From Actinophytocola sp. (GTDB taxonomy: Bacteria > Actinomycetota > Actinomycetes > Mycobacteriales > Pseudonocardiaceae), in NCBI GenBank assembly GCA_009377475.1, contig WHTY01000003.1, forward strand, positions 46,020 through 110,019: 64,000 nucleotides of DNA, written 5' to 3'. Below the pieces are notes generated by a model. It had not been told where the DNA came from and did not search any database. It worked only from the letters and a program-made list of their open reading frames with translations. This document shows, piece by piece, positions 48,425 through 60,923 of this stretch. How positions within the stretch are numbered: position 1 is the first letter of the stretch; every line of letters starts with the position of its first letter. A program made the translations under genes and the position numbers.

Positions 48425-49192
48425 ATGACATCCTCTCTACTGCTCACCAGCACGGATGACACCGAGGGCGCGTCCCCGCGCTACTCGCTGCGCGTCGCGC
48501 GCGGCAGCGACGAGGTCGTCGCCGCCCAGCGGCTCCGCCACCACGTCTTCGCCGGGGAGATGGGCGCCCGGCTGGCCAGCCCGTTCGAGGGTCTCGACAT
48601 CGACCCGTTCGACACCTTCTGCGATCACCTCATCGTCCGCGACGACGTCTCGGAGCAGGTCGTCGGCACGTATCGGATGCTGCCGCCGGATCGTGCCGCG
48701 TTCGCTGGCGGCCTGTACGCCGACACCGAGTTCGACCTCACCGCCCTCGACCCGCTGCGGGACAGCCTGGTCGAGACCGGCCGGTCCTGCGTGCACCCGG
48801 ACCACCGCAGCGGCGCCGTCGTCAGCCTCGTGTGGGCGGGCATCGCGCGGTACATGCTGCTGTCCGGGCACCGCTACCTCGTCGGGTGCGCGTCCGTGCC
48901 GCTCGGCGACGGCGGCGCGCTCGCGGCAGGCGTGTGGGACACCGTGCGCGCCAAGCACTACGCGCCCGACACCCGCCGCGTCACCCCGCTGAACCCGTGG
49001 GACTCCAGCGACGTCACACGTCCAGAGCGCCCGATCCTGCCGCCGCTGCTGCGCGGTTACCTGCGGCTGGGCGCGCGGGTGTGCGGCCCGCCCGCGCACG
49101 ACCCCGACTTCGGCGTCGCGGACTTCTTCGTGCTGCTCGACCTGCACCACCTCAACGACCGCTACCTGCGGTTCTTCCTGGGGGCGGGCTAG
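48425..49192 (+). CDS. GNAT-type N-acyltransferase, OlsB-like
   Basis: A 255-residue GNAT-fold acyltransferase: RLRHHVFAGEMGA, FDTFCDHLIVRDD, VVGTYRMLPPDRA, GLYADTEFDL, VETGRSCVHPDHRSG and YLVGCASVPL match OlsB, which links a 3-hydroxy fatty acid to ornithine to give lyso-ornithine lipid. The M. tuberculosis counterpart by gene order is Rv3027c. ATG 48425 is used; the longer upstream frame reads through the family 2 hairpin. The PlsC/OlsA-like gene starts immediately after its stop. Confidence 0.82.
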   Translation: MTSSLLLTSTDDTEGASPRYSLRVARGSDEVVAAQRLRHHVFAGEMGARLASPFEGLDIDPFDTFCDHLIVRDDVSEQVVGTYRMLPPDRAAFAGGLYADTEFDLTALDPLRDSLVETGRSCVHPDHRSGAVVSLVWAGIARYMLLSGHRYLVGCASVPLGDGGALAAGVWDTVRAKHYAPDTRRVTPLNPWDSSDVTRPERPILPPLLRGYLRLGARVCGPPAHDPDFGVADFFVLLDLHHLNDRYLRFFLGAG

Positions 49193-50059
49193 ATGCACGC
49201 TTGGATGCCGACGTCGCCGTGTAGCGCCGGGTGTCTCGACACGTCGTCGCCCCGAGTCGGGCTCGTGCGGACGCTGTTCCGTGCGGTGCGGCTGCTGATC
49301 GCGCTCGTCGTCGCCGCAGCGCACGTCGTGGTCCGGTCGGGTGACGAGCGTCGGCGCGCCGTCCGGGTCGGCTGTGCGCGGCTGCTGCGTGCGTGCGGGG
49401 CGCGGCTCGTCGTGCGTGGCGGCGACGACCTGCTCGATGAGGCGCGTGCCGGTGGCCGGGGTGTGCTCGTGGTCAGCAACCACATCTCGTGGCTCGATAT
49501 CCCCGCTGTCAACGCCCTGACGCCGATGCGCTCGGTCGCCAAGGCCGACATCCAGGGCTGGCCCGTGCTCGGCGGGCTCATCGCGCGGGCGGGCACGATT
49601 TTTGTGGACCGGGAGCGGCTATCGACGTTGCCGGGCACGGTCGCGGACCTGACCGACGCCCTGCGCGGCGGTGCGCTGGTCAACGTCTGCGCCGAGGGCA
49701 CGACGTGGTGTGGCGCTGCGAGTGGACCGTTCGCGCCCGCGCCGTTCCAGGCCGCCATCGACGGCGGCGTGCCGGTGCGGCCGATCGCGCTGCGGTACCG
49801 CCTCGCCAACGGCACCGAGACGACGCGCCCGTCGTTCCTCGGCCCGGAGTCGTTGTTCACCTCGGTGTTGCGAGTGCTGCGACTGCGCGGGCTGGTGGTG
49901 GAGGTCGTCGTCTGCGACGAGATCGCGCCCGGTCGCGCGGGTGACCGCCGGGAACTGGCGCACCTGGCGGAGACGTCCGTGCGCTCTGCCCTCGGGCACG
50001 ACACGGTGGCCTCGGCACGTCGGGTGCTGCCGCTGCGGACGGGTGCCCGGGTGCGCTGA
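49193..50059 (+). CDS. PlsC-type acyltransferase, OlsA-like
   Basis: A 288-residue membrane-associated acyltransferase. The H-x4-D catalytic motif is NHISWLDI, FVDRERL is the second block and CAEGTTW the third; a hydrophobic segment at about residues 30-50 anchors it. With the upstream OlsB-like protein it would complete ornithine lipid by adding the second acyl chain, though an ordinary lysophosphatidate acyltransferase role is possible. ATG 49193 directly follows the preceding stop. Counterpart by order: Rv3026c. Confidence 0.82.
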   Translation: MHAWMPTSPCSAGCLDTSSPRVGLVRTLFRAVRLLIALVVAAAHVVVRSGDERRRAVRVGCARLLRACGARLVVRGGDDLLDEARAGGRGVLVVSNHISWLDIPAVNALTPMRSVAKADIQGWPVLGGLIARAGTIFVDRERLSTLPGTVADLTDALRGGALVNVCAEGTTWCGAASGPFAPAPFQAAIDGGVPVRPIALRYRLANGTETTRPSFLGPESLFTSVLRVLRLRGLVVEVVVCDEIAPGRAGDRRELAHLAETSVRSALGHDTVASARRVLPLRTGARVR

Positions 50060-50097
50060 AGGCCCGGTCCCGCCGCCCCGGTTACCCTTGAAGGGCG

Positions 50098-51288
50098 ATG
50101 ACCTACCTTGACCACGCGGCGACGACACCGATGTCGCCGCGCGCCATTGCGGCGATGACCGAGGCGCTGTCGGACACCGGCAACGCCTCGTCGTTGCATT
50201 CTTCTGGCAGGCGTTCGCGGCGCAGGGTGGAGGAGGCCCGCGAGGCCATCGCCGAGGCGTTGGGCGCGCGGCCGTCCGAGGTCTTGTTCACCGGTGGCGG
50301 CACCGAAAGCGACAACGTCGCCGTCAAGGGCATCTACTGGGCACGCCGTGACCGCACCAGGGTGCTGGTGTCGTCCGTTGAGCACCACGCCGTGCTGGAC
50401 AGCGTCGAATGGCTCGCCGAGCACGCGGGCGCCGACATCACGTGGCTGCCGGTCGATGCAACCGGCCAGGTGCGGGCGGAGGACGTCCGCGCCGCGATCG
50501 AGACCAACCCGGACGACGTGGCGCTGGCCACCGTCATGTGGGCGAACAACGAGGTCGGCACCGTCAACCGCATCGCGGCCATCGCGGAGGTCTGCGCCGA
50601 GTACGACGTCCCGCTGCACACCGACGCGGTGCAGGCCGTCGGCGCGGTCGACGTCGACTTCGCCGCGAGCGGCGCGAGTGCGCTCACGATGACCGGCCAC
50701 AAGCTCGGCGGTCCGTACGGCGTCGGCGCGCTGCTGCTGGCCCGTGACGTCGAGTGCACGCCGCTGCTGCACGGCGGCGGCCAGGAGCGCGACGTGCGGT
50801 CCGGCACCCTCGACGTCCCCGGCGTGCACGCCTTCGCGACGGCCGTGCAGGAGGCCACGACGGACATCCCCGCCCGGGTCGCTGACCTGAGCGCCCTGCG
50901 GAATGCGCTGGTGGCCGGGGTGCTGGAGCAGGTGGACGACGCCGTGCTGAACGGCGCGCCGCTCGACAGCGACCAGCGGCTCGCGGGCAACGCGCACTTC
51001 AGCTTCCCCGGCTGCGAAGGCGACAGCCTGCTGATGCTGCTCGACGCCAAGGGCATCGAGTGCTCCACCGGATCGGCCTGCACGGCGGGCGTGGCGCAGC
51101 CCAGCCACGTGCTGCTCGCGATGGGCGTCGACGAGTCGTCCGCGCGCGGGTCGCTGCGGTTCTCGCTCGGCCACACCTCGACCAAGGAAGACGTCGACGC
51201 GTTGCTCGCGGAGATCGGCGGGGTCGTCGCGCGCGCTCGCAAGGCGGGCTTGACCGGGAAGCAGAGCGACGCCGTGGGGTTGTCATGA
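50098..51288 (+). CDS. iscS: Cysteine desulfurase (IscS/NifS family)
   Basis: A 396-residue PLP enzyme. Lys202 in [11 protein letters not shown] binds PLP, with HTDAVQA and the [12 protein letters not shown] segment; the mobile catalytic cysteine is Cys328 in [10 protein letters not shown]. It removes sulfur from cysteine and loads itself with persulfide. The downstream overlapping mnmA gene indicates delivery to tRNA 2-thiouridine synthesis, though Fe-S assembly is also possible. The order iscS-mnmA equals Rv3025c-Rv3024c. ATG 50098 follows GAAGGG. Confidence 0.95.
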   Translation: MTYLDHAATTPMSPRAIAAMTEALSDTGNASSLHSSGRRSRRRVEEAREAIAEALGARPSEVLFTGGGTESDNVAVKGIYWARRDRTRVLVSSVEHHAVLDSVEWLAEHAGADITWLPVDATGQVRAEDVRAAIETNPDDVALATVMWANNEVGTVNRIAAIAEVCAEYDVPLHTDAVQAVGAVDVDFAASGASALTMTGHKLGGPYGVGALLLARDVECTPLLHGGGQERDVRSGTLDVPGVHAFATAVQEATTDIPARVADLSALRNALVAGVLEQVDDAVLNGAPLDSDQRLAGNAHFSFPGCEGDSLLMLLDAKGIECSTGSACTAGVAQPSHVLLAMGVDESSARGSLRFSLGHTSTKEDVDALLAEIGGVVARARKAGLTGKQSDAVGLS

Positions 51289-52385
51289 CCAAGCTGAAGG
51301 TACTCGCCGCGATGAGCGGCGGTGTGGACTCCGCCGTCGCGGCGGCGCGGGCGGTCGACGCCGGACACGACGTCGTCGGGGTGCATCTGGCGCTGTCGGC
51401 CAAGCCGGGCACGCTGCGCACGGGCGCGCGCGGATGCTGCACGATCGAGGACTCGCGCGACGCGCGGCGGGTCGCGGACCTGCTGGGCATCCCGTTCTAC
51501 GTGTGGGACTTCGCGGAGCGGTTCCGCGAGGACGTCATCGAGACGTTCGTTGGCGAGTACGCGGCGGGCCGCACGCCGAACCCGTGCGTGACCTGCAACG
51601 AGAAGATCAAGTTCGAGGCGCTGCTCGACAAGGCGATGGCGCTCGGCTTCGACGCGGTCGCCACCGGCCACTACGCGCGGCTGACGATGGTCGACGGTGT
51701 CCCCGAGCTGCGGCGCAGCGCCGACGCGGGCAAGGACCAGTCCTATGTGCTCGCCTCGCTGACACCGGAGCAGTTGCGGCACTCGATGTTCCCGCTGGGC
51801 GACTCGGAGAAGCCCGAGGTGCGCGCCGAGGCGGAACGGCGCGGGCTGATGGTGGCGAGCAAGCCGGACAGTCACGACATCTGCTTCATTCCGGATGGCG
51901 ACACCAAGGGCTTCCTTGAGTCACGGCTCGGGTCGAATCCGGGTCAGCTCGTGGATGACGAGACCGGCGCGGTGCTGGGCGAGCACACCGGCGTGCACGG
52001 CTTCACCGTCGGGCAGCGCAAGGGTCTCGGTATCGAGGCGCCCGCACCCGACGGTCGGCCGCGGTACGTGCTCAGCCTGGAGCCGGTGTCCGGCACGGTC
52101 ACGGTGGGCTCGGGGGAGAAGCTGGGCGTCACGGCGATCGACGCCGACCGTCCGGTGTGGCCGAGCGAACGTTCGCTCGACGGCCCGACCGAGTGTGTGG
52201 TGCAGGTGCGTGCCCACGGCGGCACCGCGCCCGCCGTCGCGGAGTGCGTGGACGACGGCGTCCGGGTGCAGCTTCGGGAGCCGTTGAAGGGTGTCGCGCC
52301 GGGGCAGACGATCGTGCTCTACCGCGAGGACTCCGGCGGCGACCTGGTGCTTGGCGCGGCGAAGATCGCGGCGACCGCTGCATGA
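51285..52385 (+). CDS. mnmA: tRNA-specific 2-thiouridylase MnmA
   Basis: A 366-residue enzyme that thiolates U34 of Lys, Glu and Gln tRNAs. The PP-loop SGGVDS is at residues 11-16; [19 protein letters not shown] holds the first catalytic cysteine, and [16 protein letters not shown] the second. The C-terminal beta-barrel ([21 protein letters not shown]) is complete. ATG 51285 overlaps the cysteine desulfurase stop (ATGA), so sulfur donor and user are translated together. A perfect 28-bp stem follows the stop. Confidence 0.96.
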   Translation: MTKLKVLAAMSGGVDSAVAAARAVDAGHDVVGVHLALSAKPGTLRTGARGCCTIEDSRDARRVADLLGIPFYVWDFAERFREDVIETFVGEYAAGRTPNPCVTCNEKIKFEALLDKAMALGFDAVATGHYARLTMVDGVPELRRSADAGKDQSYVLASLTPEQLRHSMFPLGDSEKPEVRAEAERRGLMVASKPDSHDICFIPDGDTKGFLESRLGSNPGQLVDDETGAVLGEHTGVHGFTVGQRKGLGIEAPAPDGRPRYVLSLEPVSGTVTVGSGEKLGVTAIDADRPVWPSERSLDGPTECVVQVRAHGGTAPAVAECVDDGVRVQLREPLKGVAPGQTIVLYREDSGGDLVLGAAKIAATAA

Positions 52386-52386
52386 G

Positions 52387-52447
52387 GGGTGGCACGAAGG
52401 GCTTCTTACTTGCGTCTGGCGCAAGTAAGAAGCCCTTCGTGCCACCC
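52387..52447. terminator. Family 2 palindrome after mnmA, 28-bp perfect stem
   Basis: GGGTGGCACGAAGGGCTTCT continues to a total of 28 bases that pair perfectly with the right arm around loop TCTGG. The inner 21 bp are the same as the element after etfA. It starts 1 base after the mnmA stop codon. Confidence 0.88.
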
Positions 52448-52494
52448 AGCGTGCCCTCCGTGCCACCACCAGCCGTCCGCGAGACACTAGAGAC

Positions 52495-53529
52495 ATGCCT
52501 GAGTTTCCCTGGCCGGTGACGGCGGCGACCGCCATCGGGTCGATGCCCGGTACCGACAGCGCGGACGCCGCCGCGACCGTGTTCGGTGAGCTGCCCGAGT
52601 TCCCGCACGTGCCCGAGTTGCCCGATCGTGGGTTCGGCGCCGACATGATCGGCAGGAGCGCGGCGCTGCTCGTGGATCTCGCGGTCGAATCGGTGCCCAC
52701 CGGGTACCGAGTGACGTCGCGCCCGGGCCACGAGCATCGGCGGGCCCAGGACCTGCACCGTTGGGACCTCGACGCCATCGAGCGCGCCGCGCACACGGCG
52801 GGCAGCCCGAAGGTGCTCAAGACGCAGGTGGCGGGGCCGTGGTCGCTCGCGGCGGGCATCGAACTGCCGCGCGGCCACCGGGCGCTGACCGACCACGGCG
52901 CGGTGCGCGAGTTCAGCCAGTCGTTGATCGAGGGCGTCACGGCGCACGTCAAGGAGCTGGCGGCGCGGACAGGCGCGACGATCGTGGTGCAGCTCGACGA
53001 ACCGACGTTGCCCGACGTCCTCGCGGGCACCGTGCCGACCGCGTCCGGCTACGGCACGGTGCCTTCGGTGCCCGATCCGGAGGCGCAGTCGCTGCTGGCG
53101 TCGGTGATCGACGGCTGCGCGAACGCGACCGGCGCGCCCGTGATCGTGCACTGCTGCGCCCGACGTCCGCCGATCGGGCTGCTGGCGGGCGCGGGCGCCG
53201 GTGCCATCGCGATCGACGCGACGTTGCTCGACGGCGCGCCAGCGACCACATTGGACGCGATCGGTGAGGCATGGGACAGCGGCCTGGCGTTCCTGCTCGG
53301 ACTGGTGCCCGCGCTCGAACCGGCGGAGCGTGTCGAGCTGCATGGACTGGCGGAGCCCGCGCTGCGGCTGGTGGACCGCATCGGGTTCAGCCGGAGGATC
53401 CTGCGGGACCAGGCCGTCCCGACGCCGACCTGCGGCCTCGCGGGCGCCACGAGCACCTGGGTGCGCCGCGCCCTCGCCCTGACCCGCGATCTCGGTCACG
53501 CCTTCGCGGAGCCCCCGGAGGCTTGGTAG
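52495..53529 (+). CDS. Core MetE-like cobalamin-independent methionine synthase domain protein
   Basis: A 344-residue protein with only the C-terminal catalytic barrel of MetE. TAIGSMPGTD starts it; QLDEPTLP (168-170) and the zinc-ligand segments VHCCARRP (His219, Cys220/221) and TPTCGLAG (Cys near 312) are present. It lacks the N-terminal domain of full-length MetE, as does the counterpart Rv3015c. Such core proteins may use a methyl donor other than polyglutamyl methyltetrahydrofolate. ATG 52495 lies 47 bases after the family 2 hairpin. Confidence 0.82.
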   Translation: MPEFPWPVTAATAIGSMPGTDSADAAATVFGELPEFPHVPELPDRGFGADMIGRSAALLVDLAVESVPTGYRVTSRPGHEHRRAQDLHRWDLDAIERAAHTAGSPKVLKTQVAGPWSLAAGIELPRGHRALTDHGAVREFSQSLIEGVTAHVKELAARTGATIVVQLDEPTLPDVLAGTVPTASGYGTVPSVPDPEAQSLLASVIDGCANATGAPVIVHCCARRPPIGLLAGAGAGAIAIDATLLDGAPATTLDAIGEAWDSGLAFLLGLVPALEPAERVELHGLAEPALRLVDRIGFSRRILRDQAVPTPTCGLAGATSTWVRRALALTRDLGHAFAEPPEAW

Positions 53530-53545
53530 CCACGCCGTCGTCGTA

Positions 53546-53599
53546 GTTGATCTGAAGACGTTTCGGTCGTGATAGCAACCACTATGTCTTCAGATCAAC
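53546..53599. terminator. Family 1-like palindrome after the MetE-like gene
   Basis: GTTGATCTGAAGAC (53546-53559) pairs perfectly with GTCTTCAGATCAAC (53586-53599); the centre (GGTCGTGATAGCAACCAC) resembles the inner part of the copy at 29612. It lies 16 bases after the stop. Confidence 0.78.
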
Positions 53600-53683
53600 T
53601 TCTTGGGCGCCTTCGACGTTCCGGACGCCGACTTCGCCCGTTCCGCCCACGTCCAACACCCCCGGCGCGTACGGTGGGCGATC

Positions 53684-54370
53684 ATGGGATGGTTCCGACG
53701 GTTCCGGCGGCGACCGGAGATCATCGACGAGCGCCCGGGGGATCCCGAGCAGGTCGCGCACGAGTTCTGGCAGCGCTGGCAGGAGCTGCTGCCCGACATC
53801 AGCGCCGCGCTGGGCGACCGCGAGCCGCAGCGCTTCGAGCACGACATGACCGAAGCCATCGCCGCGATGCACCCGGACCTCCAGTTCTCAGTCGACCGAG
53901 GGCAGCGCGCGATCTACTCCCTCGTCGTGACCGGCCAGGAGGACCCGGCGCTGCGGCCCTACACCGACGCCTGGTTGGCCGCCGCGCCACCAGAGGACGC
54001 CATCTGGGAGTACCACGATTCGGTGCCGCCGGTGCCCGATCCGAGTGAGGTCACCGTCAACATCGGCGCGCACCAGGTCGCGCTCGCCGACGTCCGTGTC
54101 GTCGCGCAGGTGGACGAGGCGAACGGCACCGTCGACGTCGCCGTACACCACCCCGAGCTGGCCGAGCTGGAGCCCCGCAGCCGGGAGGCGCTGACGTTCC
54201 TGCCGCTGGACGCGACGTTGGGGGAGCGGCTGGCCGCGCGGTGGCTGGGCAGGGTCGAGACGGCGGACAACGCCCCGGAGAACGCCATCACGCTGCTCGA
54301 CCTGCGTGACCTCGTGCGTCGGCTCGATGAGGGTGATACGGGCGAAGAGAATGTCGGTGGCGCTGGCTAA
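53684..54370 (+). CDS. Conserved hypothetical protein upstream of ligA
   Basis: A 228-residue soluble protein with no domain I can name (WFRRFRRRPEIIDERPGDPEQVAHEFWQRW, then SVDRGQRAIYSLVVTGQEDPALRPYTDAWLAAAP). ATG 53684 is chosen since the 27 codons upstream lie against the family 1 repeat. The last residues are acidic. It precedes ligA by 9 bp and is probably cotranscribed with it. Confidence 0.6.
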   Translation: MGWFRRFRRRPEIIDERPGDPEQVAHEFWQRWQELLPDISAALGDREPQRFEHDMTEAIAAMHPDLQFSVDRGQRAIYSLVVTGQEDPALRPYTDAWLAAAPPEDAIWEYHDSVPPVPDPSEVTVNIGAHQVALADVRVVAQVDEANGTVDVAVHHPELAELEPRSREALTFLPLDATLGERLAARWLGRVETADNAPENAITLLDLRDLVRRLDEGDTGEENVGGAG

Positions 54371-57053
<2,683 letters not shown>

Positions 57054-57060
57054 TACGCGA

Positions 57061-57099
57061 ACGACGCCCCCGCCGCAGGGTGTGCGGCAGGGGCGTCGT
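57061..57099. terminator. Bidirectional hairpin between the GNAT and BCCT genes
   Basis: ACGACGCCCCCGCCGCA pairs with TGCGGCAGGGGCGTCGT (17-bp stem, one mismatch) around a 5-base loop, 7 bases after the GNAT stop, between convergent genes. Confidence 0.78.
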
Positions 57100-57186
57100 C
57101 GTGCGCGGGGAGCGCGTCCAGCCGGGGTGAGCTGGATCGGTGCTCGACCGGGTTCGGGGTTCCCGGCCGAGCCAGCCGGGCCTGGG

Positions 57187-59265
57187 TCAGCTCGGCTCGG
57201 GCAGCGTCACACCGCCGATCTCGCGGTGCAGCCGCAGGAACTCCAGGTGCCGTTCGTACTGGTCGAGGATGTCGCCGATGAGCTGGTCCTTACCGTGGCC
57301 CATGACGTCGTAGCCCTGGCCACCCTCGGCGAGGTAGACCTCGAACCGGAAGTACGTGTCGTCGGTGACCGACCGCATGGCGAACGACGGTGTCGGCACC
57401 TCGCGCGGCCACACCCGGTAGACGAACGTCTCCTCGGGCGCCATCGGCACCGTCAGGTTGAGGCGCTCGACGCCGCTGTCGTCGCGGCCTTCGGACACCG
57501 TGGCGTCGGCGCCCTGGGCGCGCAGTTCCTCGGCGACCTCCTCGAACGCGGGGCGGGCGACGTCGGTGACGAACGTCTGCGCCGCACGCTTGCCCGGGTA
57601 GTTCATCACCCGCGCCAGCCGCTGCCGCCAACTGCGGTGCACGCCGCGCGGCTCGATGGTGCGCTCCGACAACGTGACGGGCAGGCTGGACAGCATCGCG
57701 TCGTCCCGGATGCCTTCCTTGCGCAGCGCCTTGTAGAGGCCCCACATCACCAGGAACATCACGAACGAGAACGGCAGCCCCATGATGATGGTGGCGTTCG
57801 TCAGCGCGCTGACGCCGTCGACCAGCAGCATCGCCAGCGTGAGCAGGCCGGTCGCCGCCGCCCAGAACACGCGCAGCCACGGCGCGGCGTCGGTGGTGGG
57901 CGTCCGCAGGTGCGAGCTGAGGTTCGCCATCACCAGCGCGCCGGAGTCGGCCGACGTCACGTACAGCAGCAGCCCGACCAGCACGACGAGCCCAGCGCTG
58001 AAGGTCACGCCCGGATACTGGCTGAGCAACGCGAAAAACCCCTGCTCCGGCGCGGCGACGGCGGTCTCGCCGAACTGGGCGTTGCCGCCACGGACCAGCC
58101 GCAGCGCGGCGTTGCCGAACACCGACAGGAACGCCAGCGTGAACAGGAACGGCACGACGAGCGTTGCGGCGACGAACTGCCGGATGGTGCGGCCGCGCGA
58201 GATGCGCGCCAGGAACATCCCGACGAACGGAGCCCACGCGATCCACCAGGCCCAGAAGAACAGCGTCCACGAGTTGAGCCATGCGGTCGGCTGGTCGTAG
58301 GCGAAGGTGTCCAGCGTCATGCCGGGGAAGCGGCTGATGTAGTCACCGATGTTCATGACAAGGGCGTTGAGCACCCGGATCGGGCTCTCGAAGATCGCCA
58401 CGTAGATCATCAGCACGATGGCGAGCACGACGTTGAGCTCGGACACCCGCCGGATGCCCTTGTCGACACCCGCGACGGCGGACACGGTCGCCATTCCCAC
58501 GGCGATCGCGATCAGCGCGATCTGGGTCGGCAAGCCCTGCGGCAGGTCGAACATGAAGTTCAGCCCGTAGCTGAGCTGCACCACGCCGATGCCGAGCGAG
58601 ACGGCGATGCCGAAGATGGTGCCGAGCATGGCGGCCAGGTCGACGCCGTCACCGATCGGGCCGTGGATGCGCTTGCCGATCAGCGGGTAGAGCGCCGAGC
58701 GGATCGCCAGCGGCAGCCGGTGCCGGAAGGCGAAGTAGCCGAGACCCATGCCCATCAGCGCGTACATCGCCCAGCCGGTGATGCCGTAGTGGAACAACGT
58801 CCACACGACGCTCTGCCGCGCGGCCTCGATGGTCTCCGGGCTGCCGGTCGGCGGGTCGAGGTAGTGCGTCACCGGCTCGGCGACCGAGAAGAACACCAGG
58901 TCGATGCCGATCCCGGCGGCGAAGAACATCGCGCCCCAGGCGAACAGGCTGTAGTCCGGCGTCGAGTGCTGCGGCCCGAGCTTGATCTTGCCGTAGCGGG
59001 ACGCGGCGATGAAGATGACGAATACCAGGAACAGCGTCGCGGCGAGGAAGTAGTACCAGCCGAACCAGGACGAGATCCAGCTGACGCCCGCGCCGATGAC
59101 GTCGGAGGCGCCGGTCGGGGTGATGATCGCCCAGAGCGAGATCGCGAGGATCACGGCGGCCGAGCCGAAGAACACGACCGGTTTCAACGCGCGGTCCTTG
59201 CCGGCGTCGGCCGCTTCCGAATGCTCGGCGGTCTGCGCCGTTGGTGGTGGAGTACTGCTACTCAT
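57187..59265 (-). CDS. betT: BCCT-family transporter, BetT-like choline/betaine uptake
   Basis: A 692-residue transporter with twelve membrane segments. FAAGIGIDLVFFSVAEPVTHY is the BCCT glycine motif and WTLFFWAWWIAWAPFVGMFLARISRGRTIRQF the signature helix. The ~150-residue cytoplasmic C-terminal domain is as in E. coli BetT, which is driven by protons and takes choline. ATG 59265 follows GGAGAAG, 5 bases after the betA stop. It is the last gene of betB-betA-betT. Confidence 0.92.
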   Translation of the reverse strand: MSSSTPPPTAQTAEHSEAADAGKDRALKPVVFFGSAAVILAISLWAIITPTGASDVIGAGVSWISSWFGWYYFLAATLFLVFVIFIAASRYGKIKLGPQHSTPDYSLFAWGAMFFAAGIGIDLVFFSVAEPVTHYLDPPTGSPETIEAARQSVVWTLFHYGITGWAMYALMGMGLGYFAFRHRLPLAIRSALYPLIGKRIHGPIGDGVDLAAMLGTIFGIAVSLGIGVVQLSYGLNFMFDLPQGLPTQIALIAIAVGMATVSAVAGVDKGIRRVSELNVVLAIVLMIYVAIFESPIRVLNALVMNIGDYISRFPGMTLDTFAYDQPTAWLNSWTLFFWAWWIAWAPFVGMFLARISRGRTIRQFVAATLVVPFLFTLAFLSVFGNAALRLVRGGNAQFGETAVAAPEQGFFALLSQYPGVTFSAGLVVLVGLLLYVTSADSGALVMANLSSHLRTPTTDAAPWLRVFWAAATGLLTLAMLLVDGVSALTNATIIMGLPFSFVMFLVMWGLYKALRKEGIRDDAMLSSLPVTLSERTIEPRGVHRSWRQRLARVMNYPGKRAAQTFVTDVARPAFEEVAEELRAQGADATVSEGRDDSGVERLNLTVPMAPEETFVYRVWPREVPTPSFAMRSVTDDTYFRFEVYLAEGGQGYDVMGHGKDQLIGDILDQYERHLEFLRLHREIGGVTLPEPS

Positions 59266-59270
59266 GGGTG

Positions 59271-60923
59271 TCACTTCTCCTGTTCGCGGTGGCGGTAATA
59301 GTCCACAGTGGAGGGAGGTAGTGGGGTGTTGTCCTTGATGAGATCGGCTGCCTTCTCCGCGAGCATCATCACCGGGGCGTAGATGTTGCCGTTGGTCAGA
59401 TACGGCATGGCCGATGCGTCCACGACGCGCAGCCCCTCGGTGCCGTGCACCCGCATCGACTCGGGGTCCACGACGGACATCTCGTCGATGCCCATCTTCG
59501 CGGTGCAGGACGGGTGGTAGGCGGTCTCGGCGTCCTTCGCGACCCAGTCCAGGATCTCGGCGTCGCTCTGCACGCCGGGTCCTGGCGAGATCTCGCCGCC
59601 GTTGAACTCGGCGAACGCGGGCTGCGCCATGATCTCGCGGGCGACGCGGATCGCTTCGATCCACTCCTTGCGGTCGTTGGGCGTGGAGAGGTAGTTGAAC
59701 CGCAGCGCTGGCTTCTGCTTCGGGTTGGTCGACTTGATCTTCACGGTGCCGCGCACGTCGGAGTACATCGGTCCGATGTGGACCTGGTAGCCGTGCTCGG
59801 CGTCCACCGGCGTGCCGTCGTAGCGCACCGCGATCGGCAGGAAGTGGAACATCAGGTTGGGGTAGTCCACCTCGTCGTTGCCGCGCACGAACCCGCCCGC
59901 CTCGAAGTGGTTCGTCGCGGCCGGTCCGGTGCGGCCGAACAGCCACTGCGCCCCGATCTTCGGCCGGTTGTGCAGCTTCAGCGCCGGGTTGAACGAGATC
60001 GGCTGCGTGCAGGCGTGCTGCACGTACGCCTCGAGGTGGTCCTGCAGGTTCTCGCCGACGCCGCGCAGTCCGCTGACGACGTCGATGCCGAACCGGCGTA
60101 GCTCGTCCGGGTTACCGACGCCGGAGAGCTGCAACAACTGAGGGGTGTTGATCGCGCCACCCGACAGGATGACCTCACCCGCTTGCACGCTGCGGGTCAC
60201 GCTGCCGCGCCGGTACTCGACGCCGACCGCGCGGGTGCCCTCGAACAGCACGCGGTTGACGTGCGCGAGGGTGCGCAGCGTGAGGTTATTGCGCCGCTTG
60301 ACCGGGTGGTAGTAGGCCCGCGCCGACGACCAGCGGCGGCCGTTGTTGATGTTGCGGTCGAAGCGGGCGAAGCCCTCCTGCTGGTAGCCGTTGACGTCGG
60401 AGGTCAGCGGGTGGCCCGCCTGCTTCGCCGCCGACAGGAACGCGCCGAACAGCGGGTTCTCCGCCTCGCCGCGCTCAAGAATCAGCGGGCCGCTGTCGCC
60501 GCGCCACTCGTCACCGCCCGCGCGGGTGGTCTCCATCTTCTTGAAGTACGGCAGGCAGTGGGCGTAGTCCCAGGTCTTCATGCCCGGGTCGGACGCCCAG
60601 CGCTCCAGGTCCATCGGGTTGCCGCGCTGGAAGATCATGCCGTTGATGGAGCTGGACCCACCGAGCACCTTGCCGCGGCCGTGGTAGACCTTGCGGCCAC
60701 CCATGTAGGGCTCTGGCTCGGACTCGTAGCGCCAGTCGTAGAGCGGGTTGCCGATGATCATGGTGAGTGCGGCTGGCATGTGGATGAACGGGTCCCAGAT
60801 CCAGTCCGGCCTGCCCGCTTCGAGCACCAGCACGCTGGTGTTCGGGTCGGCGGACAGCCGGTTGGCGAGCACGCAGCCCGCCGAGCCGCCACCGACGATG
60901 ACGTAGTCGTAGTGCTCTGTCAT
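59271..60923 (-). CDS. betA: Choline dehydrogenase (GMC oxidoreductase)
   Basis: A 550-residue flavoenzyme. [20 protein letters not shown] binds [24 protein letters not shown] and [16 protein letters not shown] are the two GMC signatures, and [11 protein letters not shown] and [17 protein letters not shown] carry the catalytic His and Asn. It oxidises choline to betaine aldehyde. ATG 60923 overlaps the betB stop (ATGA). Confidence 0.95.
   Translation of the reverse strand: MTEHYDYVIVGGGSAGCVLANRLSADPNTSVLVLEAGRPDWIWDPFIHMPAALTMIIGNPLYDWRYESEPEPYMGGRKVYHGRGKVLGGSSSINGMIFQRGNPMDLERWASDPGMKTWDYAHCLPYFKKMETTRAGGDEWRGDSGPLILERGEAENPLFGAFLSAAKQAGHPLTSDVNGYQQEGFARFDRNINNGRRWSSARAYYHPVKRRNNLTLRTLAHVNRVLFEGTRAVGVEYRRGSVTRSVQAGEVILSGGAINTPQLLQLSGVGNPDELRRFGIDVVSGLRGVGENLQDHLEAYVQHACTQPISFNPALKLHNRPKIGAQWLFGRTGPAATNHFEAGGFVRGNDEVDYPNLMFHFLPIAVRYDGTPVDAEHGYQVHIGPMYSDVRGTVKIKSTNPKQKPALRFNYLSTPNDRKEWIEAIRVAREIMAQPAFAEFNGGEISPGPGVQSDAEILDWVAKDAETAYHPSCTAKMGIDEMSVVDPESMRVHGTEGLRVVDASAMPYLTNGNIYAPVMMLAEKAADLIKDNTPLPPSTVDYYRHREQEK

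Noticed and set aside
51930..51950. A GGGTCGAATCCGGG-type stretch resembling a tRNA T-arm
   Set aside because: It lies inside the mnmA coding sequence and no matching acceptor, D or anticodon stems surround it.
57082..59298. A long plus-strand open frame over the BCCT transporter gene
   Set aside because: Low-complexity charged translation opposite a clear twelve-segment transporter.
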